Below are positions 1 to 11,297 of a stretch of DNA of 64,000 bases, in pieces (the stretch's first letter is position 1; the number at the start of each line of letters is the position of its first letter). The position numbers were made by a program, and so were the translations under genes. The stretch covers positions 35,838,501 to 35,902,500 of the forward strand of contig BSBN01000213.1 of NCBI GenBank assembly GCA_027924645.1. Direction: 5' to 3'. Source of the DNA: Cunninghamia lanceolata. Its lineage: Eukaryota > Streptophyta > Pinopsida > Cupressales > Cupressaceae. The notes under the pieces are model-generated. The model ran no database searches. It saw nothing but the letters and a program-made list of their open reading frames with translations, and was not told the origin of the DNA.

Positions 1-178
1 TAAGAGATCCAGACCTGATTGTCAGACCTTGTTGCATGCTCTGTTCTTGTTCACCAGACCAAAACACTCTTCAATCTGACTTCCGGTATAGGCATACTAT
101 GTGCTGTGGATGTGTGGGATAGACTTTGTTACCATCAATGACAACACTCATGAAGCCACATAGTGTCTCTTGCCAACA
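1..178 (-). repeat. 3' LTR of family A copy 1, truncated by window
   Basis: It matches the last part of the LTR at 10190-11297 and ends in tgccaaca at 178, the TG...CA boundary read on the minus strand. A C-rich stretch (polypurine tract on the minus strand) follows immediately. Confidence 0.88.
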
Positions 179-345
179 ATCTCCCCCTTTGGCATTGATG
201 GCAACACTTAGTGAAAAATGACTAAGTGTCGCAGCAAACTCCCCCTTGGTTGATGCTCTGTCTTGTGCACTATTTAACTGGAGCTCCCCCTTAGTTGGAT
301 TCCACATTTTTCACTACTCCTCACTCCCCCTTTGACATCAATGGC
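179..345 (-). promoter_or_regulatory. Reiterated polypurine tracts next to 3' LTR
   Basis: On the minus strand four GGGGGAG-type tracts lie within about 160 bp (near 181, 238, 284 and 323). The one touching the LTR is the likely plus-strand primer. The outermost two sit in related phrases of the form ccat(ca/tg)atg.caaaggggga. The same arrangement is found in copies 2 and 3 and, in shorter form, in the copia element. Confidence 0.6.
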
Positions 346-424
346 AAAGGGTGGAATCTGCACACCAAAATTTGCAAAAATTGACCTATACATAGCCATA
401 TAAATATGTATATACATGTTATAC

Positions 425-3367
425 TTACATATACTTGAGCATATCCGCAAAAGTGGCCTTCAACTGTACATACTCTGTGGCCCAACTCTGCTTCATCGTG
501 TCCAAAATGGAGATGTGACCACTCAACAAAAATGCATATGCTTCTACTCTTCTTAAGTCTACCGGATCACTAGTCTGGGCTATGGTCTGAGCATCTGCTA
601 AGGCCTCATGCATTGCCTCTAACTTAGGGATGATTATCCCTATGAGTTCACTCATTCTATTTATTATATTCTTCCTTTCTTTCTCCAGCCTCTTTATTAC
701 ATTTATAATGACAATAGCCTGGCATTCTTGACTCATTATGGATGTAGTGAGGGGATCAAAATTCTGAGATAAACTTGACAGTTTACCTTCTTATTCTTCC
801 ACCTTCTTTCCAATATCCTCTGTCACTCTAGACCAGGATAGACAAAATTTGTACATGTCCCCACCATCCTTAAGAGCATTTTCAAGGCTCTTTATCCCAA
901 TATCTAGGGTCCTCCTATCATTAGTAATGAGTCCCTGTACTTCAGTGAACCTTTTTCCCAAAAACTCTTTACAGACCTTTTCTTCTGCCAATTTCTCTAA
1001 AGAATCAAAATGAGTGCTAATAGAGTTTACCGGGGATTTCAAATTACCGGATGGAGAGGCCGAAGGATCTTTTTGAAAAGATGGCATGATCTTCTCCAGC
1101 ATACCAGATGCAATCTCTAATAGCTCACAGTCTTCCATGTGAGATTTCAGAATCTTTTCTTTTGCTTTAGCATGGGCAAAGGATGCTATTTTCATTGTCT
1201 GGACTGGAGAGAGAGAATCAAAATTTAGTGGTCCTTGGAATAGTTCTGGTTCATCTATCTCCATCATCTCTTTGTCCAAGAAATTTTTTACTGCCTCTGT
1301 AGTGTCTCTTGCTGGAGACTGAGTCTTCTTTTCTTTTGGGATCTGAGAACTGTGATAAGAGATCTTCTCTATTTGTTCTTCTTCTCTTCCCTTTACCTCC
1401 TCTACTTGACTCAATTTCTCCTCTTTTCTTCCTTCTCCTTCAGTTCCTGGATCTGGAGTGTCTACAGTGGGATTTGGAGGAGAGATGTTAACTACTTCAT
1501 GAGATTCCTCTTCCAGAATAGAGGAATCCAAGTCCATAGAATTCTCCTCATCTATTTCTTTTAATCCTTCTACATTTTTGTCAGTAGATTTTTCATTTGA
1601 TGCATTTAATCCTTCGACATCCATGGTAGAAGGTTCTTCATCTATTTCCTCTATAATAGGAAGATTGAATCTTTTGAAGACATTTCAAAGGATGTCTTCT
1701 TTTTCTCTTGATACCTAATCAGTTTCTCCAAGCATAAGTTTGTTTATTCTTGCTTTACTCTGAAACTCTTCCTTGCAGTCTTTAAAGATCATGTTCATTT
1801 TCTTTGGAGTAATGGAAGGATAGAGCTAAATTGCAATCTGTTCTTGGATCTCTAAGTCCTTTGCCTTGGCATTCTCTTTTCTAAGCTCAAGTACCAACTC
1901 TAGACTTTTGGGAATTAATGAAATGATTTCAATGAATGCTTTATTATAAATATTCAGGTACCTGACTGTAGCATCTTCCAAGATCCTCTTGTCAGTGTCA
2001 CTATATTCATCATAAAATTCTATTACTGGTTGTAGATTCCCATCCACAATGACTACCTTCATGATATCATTAATAGAAAGAGTGGGCTTTTCAACAAATT
2101 CTTCTACCTTTTCTTCTTTGTTTTTACCAGCAGAGGATTCCCCAGATGTATTCTTCTTCTTCTTCATTTTCTTAACTTCCTCATCAGACTCTGTTTCTTC
2201 ATCATCCTTTTGACTTATGTAAGACCTTGTGGCTTTTATTTTCATTCTCTTTTCTACCTTTCTAGATGTCTTGGCTTCCAGTTTGGAGGCTCTTGAGCTC
2301 TTAGGGGTGGCAGGTGTAGAGCTCTTGGTGGATCTAGTCTGGGAGGAGGCTTGTACCAGAATACTTCCTTTTTCTACTTCTTGTTTCTCTTTCTTAGGTC
2401 TTTCTATTTTCTCTCTATTTGCATCAATTGCCTCTTTTGATATGCGATATCTTTTGGTAATTTCCTCTACTTCCCTTCTAACTTTCCTTTTTATCTCCAG
2501 TTGTCTCAGCTCAACATGTATATTTACACTTAATTCTTGAAAGGTTCCAAACCTTTCTGCCTCAGGGTCCTTAGGCTAACTTAGCAAGTGTTGAATATGT
2601 AGCTCCAAGATTTTCTCATCAACCTCATATTCCATTGGCATTATCCAAACTGTTTTGGGCTCAACTACCTCCATTAGGCATTGATCAGTATCTACCATAC
2701 AACACACTGTATCCTTGTATTTTCTACTATAGATTGAGGTATCCTTTCTCTGGCTTGCATCATACTTTGGAAGTTCTTAAAGTATCCCCAGAGTGCTGTA
2801 CTTTGAGCCTTGGCATCACCAAGTCCATACATATAGTCTCTGATCTGTATGACAACCGGTCTGTCATTTTGCCATACCCAACCACTTGATCTGGGTAGCT
2901 CATTCATATAGTAAAAGAGCAGACATAGTATCAGACAGCCATATTTGAAGGAATTCTTCTTGTCCTTTTTGATCTTTTGCAAGTTTTCTAATAGCTGATT
3001 CAAGAGAAGGTCGCATAGATCATAATCTGCACTTTCCCTTAGCATCTTATATGTTGTATATATTGCAGTCCCAGACACAGAGTTCTCCCTGCTAGAGTGA
3101 TAGATCTTATATTCTATTATCATTGAAGCAATCTATGATGTCATCAATTGTCATTGCTCTTTTGTCAAACTTAGATCTGGTGACTTCAGTAACCGTCTGG
3201 TTCTTGAAAGATTTGAGTGCAGATAACCCACCATATGAGTCCAGTACAGTTACTTCCCTAATGGTGTCTTTTGTTATCTTGAAGGGCTTCATTAACCACA
3301 TGAAGTTGTCATGTATTCTACTAAGAACATACCAGACCCAATCATCTTCTATAAAATAGGGAAAGTG
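425..3367 (-). pseudogene. Decayed ORFb of family A copy 1, central and C-terminal part
   Basis: Minus-strand reading frames match ORFb of copy 3 from about residue 95 (HFPYFIEDDWVWYVLSR) to the C-terminal end (LKYM, stop at 425-427). Premature stops and frameshifts break it into pieces at roughly 425-736, 791-1624, 1826-2245, 2692-3123 and 3107-3367. The region is split from its N-terminal part by the solo LTR that starts at 3368. The function of the intact protein is unknown; see 35572-38706. Confidence 0.85.
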
Positions 3368-6091
3368 TGTGAGGCCGACTATTTTACCTCCTATATTTTT
3401 GATCATTGTGCTATTCAGTAGTGACTATGTTTCATATTGCAGACTTGATGTTTTATCTCACTGATTTGATATATGTGATTTGATTCAGCCATATTGATGA
3501 TATGCTTTGGTTCGATATATGGATTTATATTAGATGTTATTTTGTTATGAGATTCTAGTTGATTATGTGATTGGAATTAATTGACATGTGATGGAAATGC
3601 AGTTAGTTTGGAATTATGTATTGATGGATATTGATGTATTGTCTGTGTGAATTTAACTTCCAGTTGCTTCGGCTATCACTTTCATGACAGAACTGACACT
3701 TGATCGAGATGTGCAGGTTTACGTTCCCTAGCCACGGGAAATCGGAGGTAGGGTTCACACCATGTTATTCCTGGTTAAGGTGATCCATTCCCAAGAGGGA
3801 TGAGGATCACGTGTGAAATTGCATGATGATTTATTGTGTTTGGTTTAAATTTTTAATTATTTTTAAGCCTTAGTACCCTCTCCCTTTCTTATTTTGAGTA
3901 ATGATAAGTGTTGTAAAATTTTAATTGATTAATGTCAATTGGTATTTTTATTTTTTTCTTTTGGGCCATTTATATGTGGATTTTTGACCCCTTTCATGAC
4001 CCCTAGGGTCCCAAAAGTTACCCTAGGTGGTCAACCATGAGTCTAGGGTCAACTTGGACCACCTAACCCTAGTTTTGACTCACCCTAGGTCACCCTAAAC
4101 CATGGTGGAGTAAGAGTGACGAAATTGGGAAGAGGGGAGATGGGGATGGGCCTTGCCTTGGGAAGAGCACCTCTCCCATCCCTAAGTTTTGGGAAACATT
4201 CCCAAGGAAGACTTGGGAGGTCTCCAAGAGTCCTCCCAAGCTCCCAAGTGAGTGGGAGCACCACTCAAGGCCATTGTCTTGTTGAAGGGTGAGTGGGAAT
4301 CCAACTCACCATTTGTCCCCCTCCCACTTGTGTGGAAGCACAAGTGGATGAGGTGGAGATGGAGGTGAAGGGAGAGGAGGGCACTTGTCATCCTCTTACC
4401 TTTTCTTTATTCCAAGTGGCTTTGGTGGAGGGAAGAGATGGTGACAAATGTCACCACCTCATTCTCTCAAGGCCAAATAGAGGGCCTATAATAACTCCTC
4501 TTGTAGAGGAGTGGGGGTTCTTCCATTCTATTCTTTTTGCTTGCATTTTTTAGAGACTTCTTGCAAATTTGGATTTCCTTACTAAGTTTGGGGAGTTAGA
4601 GAAGGTTGGGAGAAAATCTGAATGGTTGGAAAGCTTGGGAAGGCTAGGAGCTCTTCACCAATTCCACTTCCATTGCCAAGGTCTTGAATGTAGGCCTCTA
4701 ATCTTGTTTTTTTTTCTTTGCTTTATGATGTTCCATGGTTTGAATCTTGATTGTAAGTTGTTTTCTTTGTGATGCTTTCTTTTTGTATTTAATGTTGGGT
4801 TGGGTGTCATGGTGAGAGCACCTCCAATGGAGGAAATGCTCAACTTGTATGGGTAAGGGAGAGGAACAATCCTTGGGGGCTCTCCCACAATTTTGTGTTT
4901 ATGTGTTTATGCCTTGAGGGCCTATCATCATTTGAGGAGTTATCTTGTGGATTGTGGTGTTCAGGGATTTTGGCTTGAGGCCATGTGTTGAGTTCTTCTT
5001 TATCATTGTGAGCCCCTTTAAGTTGAGAGGTCTATCCCCTACCCTCACCAAGCTCATTGTTGTGAGCATAGTTATGTGTTAAACCTATGGGGTGTCCTGA
5101 TTTTGTGTTAATGTGTTTGTAATTATTGTTGTGAAATGTACACCTGTGTGAAATCCTCTACCTCCCTAGCTTGGGGGTGACCCACTTGCGGGTCTATGGC
5201 AAGGAGGAGAGCTTTCCTTCCTCAGTGGCTGGTTTCTTTTTGGTTGCTTCATTGTTATGTTCCATTGCAGGTTGAGGGAAATTGAGTGAAGTTAATTAGG
5301 AGCCTTGTTAGAGTGGCCTTTGCAAAATCTTAGAGGCTGATTTAGCTATGGCATTTGTGGCCTTAATATATTGCTTTTAGAGAAAGCTTTTTATGAAACT
5401 ACCATAAAGTTGGCTGTGAATTTGTGTAATATAAACTCTAGTTTTAGTTTGCTTAAAACTATCTATTTCCTAATTGATAAGTTGTGGGTTGGATGTGGGT
5501 TTACATTCAATTTGTAACAATTATCTCATTTCAAGTCTTGTGAAAATAAAACTGTGTTTTGTGAGTTGTTTGAATTTGCAATTTTGTCAATATGGAATAG
5601 GTGAATTCCTTTTAAGTAAATGTAAACCTGTTTTTGATGCAAGTGAATCAATATCTCCTTATTCTTTTAAGTTAAATGCTCTGTATTAAAAAAAAAAACA
5701 TTGAATTGCAGTTTAGAATTATAGAGAAGATTATACTTAGGGACCTTGAAAATTTCTCCTATACTCCATTACAGTTAGTTGAATTTCATTGGCAATTAAA
5801 TCTACATGGAAATGAGAAATCTGCATTATGTATTAACTTTTACCCTCTATATATATTGGACAAAAGGAAATTAAATGAATGCATATACAATCTGGGTTAT
5901 AAGATCATTCTATCTCTGATTAATACAACTATGTTATACTCTTTCTTTTTTTTTACTGAGTAATACGATTGTAAAAAAAATTTAAAAAAAGAGTTTTACA
6001 TACTTTTTCCTCTTAAACAAAAAAAAAGAAAAAAAAACTATCAGCAAATGTATATACTTAAATATATACAGATTTAAATAAACATATACAT

Positions 6092-6094
<3 letters not shown>

Positions 6095-6133
<39 letters not shown>
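6095..6133. repeat. (AT)n microsatellite
   Basis: About 39 bp of uninterrupted AT dinucleotides inside the solo LTR. The equivalent position in the LTR at 52507 holds a much longer TA tract. Confidence 0.95.
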
Positions 6134-6136
<3 letters not shown>

Positions 6137-6295
6137 TGATGGTTTCTTTTAGATCAAAAAATAGTTTTGTAACAATGGCCGACTATATGCTTGAGAATGT
6201 ATTGTGTTAGGGTTTTAATTTAAAAAAATAAAAAAAAGAGAGCTTTAGGTCTGTCAGTGGACAGCTAGCGGAGCAAGCAAGAATACAAAAAAATT

Positions 6296-6821
6296 TTGCT
6301 GAGGGTATGGGATGGGCGACGGCACCCATCCCAGCCCCCATCTCTCTACCCGCCGTGGCCGTGGTTACTACTGGCCTCCACAGGCCCTTATACCTACAGC
6401 ACCGCCCGCTCCTGCCATGCCGCCACCTACAACGGTATCACATCCCTGAACCTCCCCACGGAAGCCTTACCCTGCAGCTCCCCTCAACCGTCCCTCTAGC
6501 TCCATCCCCACATACCTCCCCCATGCCTAAAACTTTCCCTGGAGTCTGCCCTTCACCTCGCCGCCCAAAGCTTCCCTGTGCACAGCATAGGCCCAGCCAC
6601 CGCCAAAGTCACCCCCCTCCGTGGTCATCTCTGCGTCTCTGCCGTGTTCAGCCGGTAGTTATCCCCGCCCGTCCTCCGCTCACGGCCCCTATGCGGCACC
6701 CTTAGCCTTCCCACTCTGCATCGACATGCCACCCTCACTACCTCCACGGCCCTCCTCCATGGCAGCCGCCGCCGTCGCCCCCTTCTCCCTACTGCACATC
6801 ACAAACTCAACAAGTGTTTAG
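6296..6821. other. GC-rich block inside solo LTR, no supported gene
   Basis: About 500 bp rich in C and CG dinucleotides sits in otherwise very AT-rich LTR sequence. It contains open frames in two phases (6296-6499 and 6307-6705) that encode low-complexity proline/leucine/histidine peptides. The counterpart in the other LTR (55640-56030) does not preserve these frames, so I treat them as chance openness of C-rich DNA. The block could be an LTR promoter or CpG-island-like part. Confidence 0.5.
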
Positions 6822-8019
6822 GGTTTGGTGTGGATGGAGAATAATATATAAACTTCATCTTTGTTCTTTGTTTTAAAATGAGTAATTTTAGCTTATGGTG
6901 TATTAACAACGAATTTAATTGTATATATATTAAAACAGATGATTCCTATTTTACATATATAATATTGTTAAATAATAAATGGTTAGTTTCTTTTAACGAT
7001 AAAAATATGAAACTGGTAAATTCTACTTCCTTTTGTTTAATTATACTAATAATTATTTATTTACATACGTGTATATATATCGCTAATTGTAAAAAATAAG
7101 GAGGTCTTTTAGAATAAGATTAAATGGGAGTTATAGAATCATGGCGAATATTGTATAACAATAATTAAATTATTAAGAGTGGATCTATAATTATTTATAT
7201 ATCCTAAAACGTAGAATAATAGATGTGATACAGAGTTAAATCGTTTACATAATAAATAATAAATAATTATAAAAAAATTTAATAATAATAATTTTACCAA
7301 GAAAGAGTATAAGAAAAAATATATATATTTTCGGGACCTACATACCTTATGATTAATTAAATTATGACACCCCTTGCTTTTTTTTTGGTAAGCAGTTGAC
7401 CAAACTAACCTGTAGAAAAAGAATACCTCTGACCAAGATCTAAGGAGATGAATTATTTCCAACTCTAGAATCTTTTCGAGCTTGAACCCAGGAAGACGTC
7501 ACCAAGCAACGAAAGATAACCCTGCGTAAGTGATCCGGTTACCAGGTAAATAGAGAGATTTACCCAAACAGGGTAATTATGCAACCTAGTTAAACGAAGG
7601 TGTACAACTTCCACACACGTCGAAGACGCATAATGTTAGATTTTTAGGGTTTATTCTTGCATTGAGTCATTTAATTTTGAATCTATCATCCCAACTTGAT
7701 CTCACGTCACCTTGCCATCATAAGGAATCATTTATCGATCAGAGGCAAGCTAGGGTTGAATTTGATATCGTGACGCTTAAGAAACTAGGGTTTAGATTTT
7801 AAACAGTCTAACCCTAAGAGCGACACTCTTCATGTTGCATGCACCCTTGTCGACCTTCACCCTCATCAATTGTGTTGTCCTATTTATGCCAGTGCGAGCG
7901 AGGTGGTTCTTAGGGTTAGGGAGAAAATTTTTCATGGTTCATGTCATGACCTCATGGGAAATGAGGGCATGACACATGTGTTTGTGTGTCATGACCGCTT
8001 GGGAGATGCGGACATGACA

Positions 8020-8303
8020 AAGTGGATGCAATGTCCAAAGTGCTTATCCCGGAGGGCCTTGTATTGAGGTTTGAGTTCAAAAATTTCATCTAATAACTAT
8101 TTATGATAGATGTCCATCAACTTGGATTCTCCAAATTCCTCAATATTGGTGTGGATGTAAACCCTAATATCTTCTACGTGCAGTACCCCATGCAGAATGC
8201 TAGAAAAAGTGCCTAAGGGATCAACTTCTAGGGATTTGTAGGGGTGTTTCTTGAACTTTGGGCATGGCCTATCAATGATCTTAACAATGATTGGAGTAGC
8301 CAT
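8020..8303 (-). pseudogene. Decayed ORFb of family A copy 1, N-terminal part
   Basis: Read on the minus strand it starts MATPIIVKIIDRPCPKFKK, matching the start of ORFb in copies 2 and 3, and runs to HFGHCIHF at the solo-LTR junction. A stop follows MDIYHK near 8097. The first five bases (8020-8024) are the target-site duplication. Confidence 0.88.
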
Positions 8304-8942
8304 TTTTGCAAAAGATTCAAAGAGAGATATTTAGAATGGAAGTACCTTTTTATGCTCTTAGGGTTCAAAATAAGAGCCGGAACAAATCGCCGGTTGAATT
8401 GGATTTTATGGTTGATCTTTGAGAGAGTTGTAGAAACTTGATGCAGAGCCCTTCTTTTCTTCTTCTCGAATGCAAATGTGCAAATGATGAGTGAAAGAAC
8501 CCTTTTATTCTTTTGCAAACCCTAATTTCTTTTTGCAAATAAAATGCATAGCTTAAGTTATTTGGTTGCCTTGTTCTGAGAGAGATCTTTTCGAATCACT
8601 GTGTTGCACTTAGAATCATTTTCAGTGATAATTGACAATGTATCTTCTTTCCTCCAATCATACCATGGATTTGCAGATCAAGATATCTAAATTTTGAATC
8701 AAATCAGATCTGTCTGTGAAAATCCTACTTTACTAGATGGCTGTCAAACTAGATCAATCTTTGATGATTAAACTCTTGCAAAATTCCATGCAGATCTTTC
8801 ATATTTTCACCAAGGATTATTTAGATAATTTTCTGAGAACCCTTTAATCCGCAACATTCCATGTGCCAAATTTAGGCACCAATTGACTGGCTGGGGGAAT
8901 TTATTTTTCTTTGTGACTCCCCCTGAGCCAGAGCTCATCTAT
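8304..8942 (-). other. Spacer between ORFa and ORFb, copy 1
   Basis: About 640 bp with no supported reading frame. It aligns by eye with the spacer of copy 2 (17186-17808), for example the phrases tggcacatggaatg and ttaaagggttctcag on the minus strand. The retained sequence suggests a non-coding function in expression of ORFb. Confidence 0.6.
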
Positions 8943-10124
8943 TCAGTTTTCGGAAGGAATATCAGCACCAGATTCCAGTGTAGATCCATCCCCAACATTT
9001 TATGTACTCTTCTTCACCCAAATCTTGCTCATCTCCCTTTGAACTTCATCCGCATTCACTTTGCCTTTTCCCTTGTCTTGATTTTGATTATGATGCACTA
9101 GACCCTTTTTATCCTAATTTTTACTTATGTAGAATTTGGCAATATGACTGGATCTATTGCAATTGTGACAAACAACATTTCTTTGCATATTTGACTAATA
9201 TCCTCTTGATCTGCATTGATTAGCCATATGTCCCATTCTATTGCATACAAAGCATCTACCATTGAATGAATTGTTTATTTGCATATTTCTGCATTCATGA
9301 GATTTGTGACCATACCTTTTATAGTTGAAACATTGTCTAGAGAAGGATGGATTGGTCTGATTCATTCTCCTTCTGCACTGAGTTTCTTTATGACCGAAGT
9401 TGTTGCAATTGAAGCAGTATCCATTGAAGGATGGATATCTTTGAGCATTTGGTTTCCTTACTGGAGGTCTTCTAGGCCTGTTTCTTTGATTTCTTGATCC
9501 AAAATTCTTCTGACTGGATCTAGAGCTTTCACCTTTCTCATATCCCAAGCCATGCTTGTCATCAACCCTCTTTTGGCTTTCAAGAAGAACTTCAAGTTGA
9601 GCTGAGCTTATCTTGAATTTCTCTTTGTATTCATTTGTTGTTTGAAGATCTTATTTAAGAGTGTCTATCTGATTCTCAAGTTGTTCTTCATTATCTTTAG
9701 CTTCTTCAAGATCAGATTCAAGATGCCTGATTATTCTGTCCATTTTGTGGTACTCCTCTATTTTCTCCTTGAGGGATTGTTTTAGATTATCTTCAATTTT
9801 CCTTCTTTCTTCAATTTCTTGGGTGAATCTCATAACCCTTGATTCCATTTCATGCCTTACCATAATGACCTCTTTTGATAGCTTCTCACATAGCTTATTT
9901 TTCTCATTTAGATCTTCATTAGTATCATTGTGTTCACTCTAATTGGCTAATTTTTGAAGTACTTCCTTTCTCTTTTTCACAGAGATACTAAGTTTTTCTT
10001 TTAGCTCATTTATGAAATCATCAGCTTCTTTGAGTCTTTCTCTCAAACTATTGACTTCAGAATGTGATTGTTCAAGATCATCTAGGGCAGACTGAAGTTG
10101 TTCCTTCATACCATACTTATCCAT
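8943..10124 (-). pseudogene. Decayed ORFa (coiled coil plus CCHC knuckles), copy 1
   Basis: The start MDKYGMKEQLQSAL is at 10124 and the end ...SGADIPSEN with TGA at 8943-8945. Stops occur near 9939 (after KLAN) and 9653. The zinc-knuckle part is still readable at 9195-9548, with three C-x2-C-x4-H-x4-C boxes of the types CFNCNNFGHKETQC, CFNYKRYGHKSHEC (second Cys lost) and CFVCNRMGHMANQC. It is the same protein as the intact ORFa of copy 3. Confidence 0.86.
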
Positions 10125-10174
10125 TGAGATTCCCAAATCTTCCTCAAGTTGTTAGGCTCTATTTAGAGGTACTT

Positions 10175-10187
10175 GGATCTGATACCA
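10175..10187 (-). promoter_or_regulatory. Primer-binding site, initiator tRNA-Met type
   Basis: The minus strand reads TGGTATCAGATCC two bases inside the 5' LTR. The plant initiator-Met-type site in other copies is TGGTATCAGAGC, so this one has about one or two changes. Confidence 0.78.
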
Positions 10188-10189
10188 AT

Positions 10190-11297
10190 TGTTGGAAACA
10201 AGGCAACTAACTAAGAGGGGGGGTGAATCAATTATCTCAAATATCTTAACTTTCTTTTCTCCTTTAATAATTAGTGCAGCATCAAAACATATAAGCATAC
10301 ATAATCATGAGAGTAGAAACAAAATCAACACACATAACACAAGGATTTTTACATGGAAAACCCTATTAAGGGAAAAACCACGGGGTGACTAACCCAAGAT
10401 TGTATTCTTTGTTAAAAGAATAAGTACAAAATGGCACTCGCCAATTAGGGCTCACTGCCTAAGCACACTACCTACAAGAGACTCACTATCTACAAAGTTT
10501 ATAGAAGGTAACTAGGTGTTTGAACTGATGAGAGGCATCCACAAATGCTAAAGTTCAGTTCTGGTTAGGCTCAATATACTGATCTAATGCACTTCATTCT
10601 TCCTCTGCTCTAGTGCTGCTGCTCTGTCACATATCAGACTTGTATTGTTGCTTCCACACTTATCTCTACCTTTCTTCACACCTGATTTCATCACATCTAA
10701 ACACACACACATTTTCATACTAGAAATCATTTGGTATATATATCCGCACCAAGGATTTCAACAACTTTCTAGTTGGCAACTAGAATACTCAAGATATTTA
10801 CAAGATACTGATTTGTCGGCTAAATCCATACTTGATTTGTGATGCATATCAAAAACATAGACATAGAAGTCATCAATCATGTCAGCCAACATTGTATGAT
10901 CCATCAAATAGATTGATCAAAATCAATTACTGATCCGGATTGAAGTTTGATACTCTACTGGTCAGTTCTTCCTCAGTCTGCTCTGACTGTCAAGAACCCA
11001 ACACTCAGATGCTCATATCTTTTCAATGTTTTATCACTGGAGGCTCAATCTCTGGAATCTAGTAGTCATGATACTCCTCTTGACTTGTCCAAGTCTGCAA
11101 CTTGCTGAGTTACACTATCTGAGAGATCCAGACCTGATTGTTAGACCTTGCTGCATGCTCTGTTCTTATTCACCAGACCAAAACACTCTTCAATCTGACT
11201 TCTGGTATAGGCATACTATGTTCTGCGGATGTGTGGGATGGACTTTGTTGCCATCAATGAAAACACTCATGAAGCCACATAGTGTCTCTTGCCAACA
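10190..11297 (-). repeat. 5' LTR of family A copy 1
   Basis: 1108 bp. On the plus strand it runs from tgttggaaacaagg to gtctcttgccaaca. A TATA-like run tatatatat lies near 10736-10744 beside ccgcaccaagg, the same place as in the other copies. Confidence 0.9.

Larger units (their letters stand above)
3368..8019 (+). mobile_element. Solo LTR (4.65 kb) of giant-LTR Ty3/gypsy chromovirus
   Basis: It begins TGTGAGGCCGACT and ends GGACATGACA, like the LTR at 52507-57359. The 5-bp duplication aagtg flanks it (3363-3367 and 8020-8024). The uninterrupted counterpart in copy 2 (near 18090) shows a single aagtg at the same place, so insertion into ORFb is certain. Shared landmarks with the 52.5-kb LTR come in the same order: a ccacttgtg hairpin near 4325, the phrase ctccctagcttgggggtgac near 5163, an AT microsatellite near 6095, a GC-rich block at 6300-6790, and the terminal motif repeated around 7950-8019. 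There is no internal gag-pol, so LTR-LTR recombination left a single LTR. Confidence 0.92.
1..11297 (-). mobile_element. Pol-less LTR retrotransposon, family A copy 1 (partial at window edge)
   Basis: The element lies on the minus strand. Its order read in that direction is 5' LTR (10190-11297), initiator-Met-type primer-binding site, ORFa remnant, ORFb remnant, purine tracts and 3' LTR (1-178, cut by the window). The right flank agaac (11298-11302) should be the target-site duplication; its partner is outside the window. A chromovirus solo LTR (3368-8019) interrupts ORFb. Both ORFs carry stops and frameshifts, so this copy is dead. CCGG and TCGG sites of copy 3 are often CCAG or TCAG here, as expected for an older methylated copy. 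No protease, integrase or reverse transcriptase sequence is present between the LTRs. Confidence 0.88.

Noticed and set aside
6296..6821. Proline-rich small proteins in the GC-rich block
   Set aside because: Overlapping frames of low complexity, not kept in the corresponding block of the other LTR.
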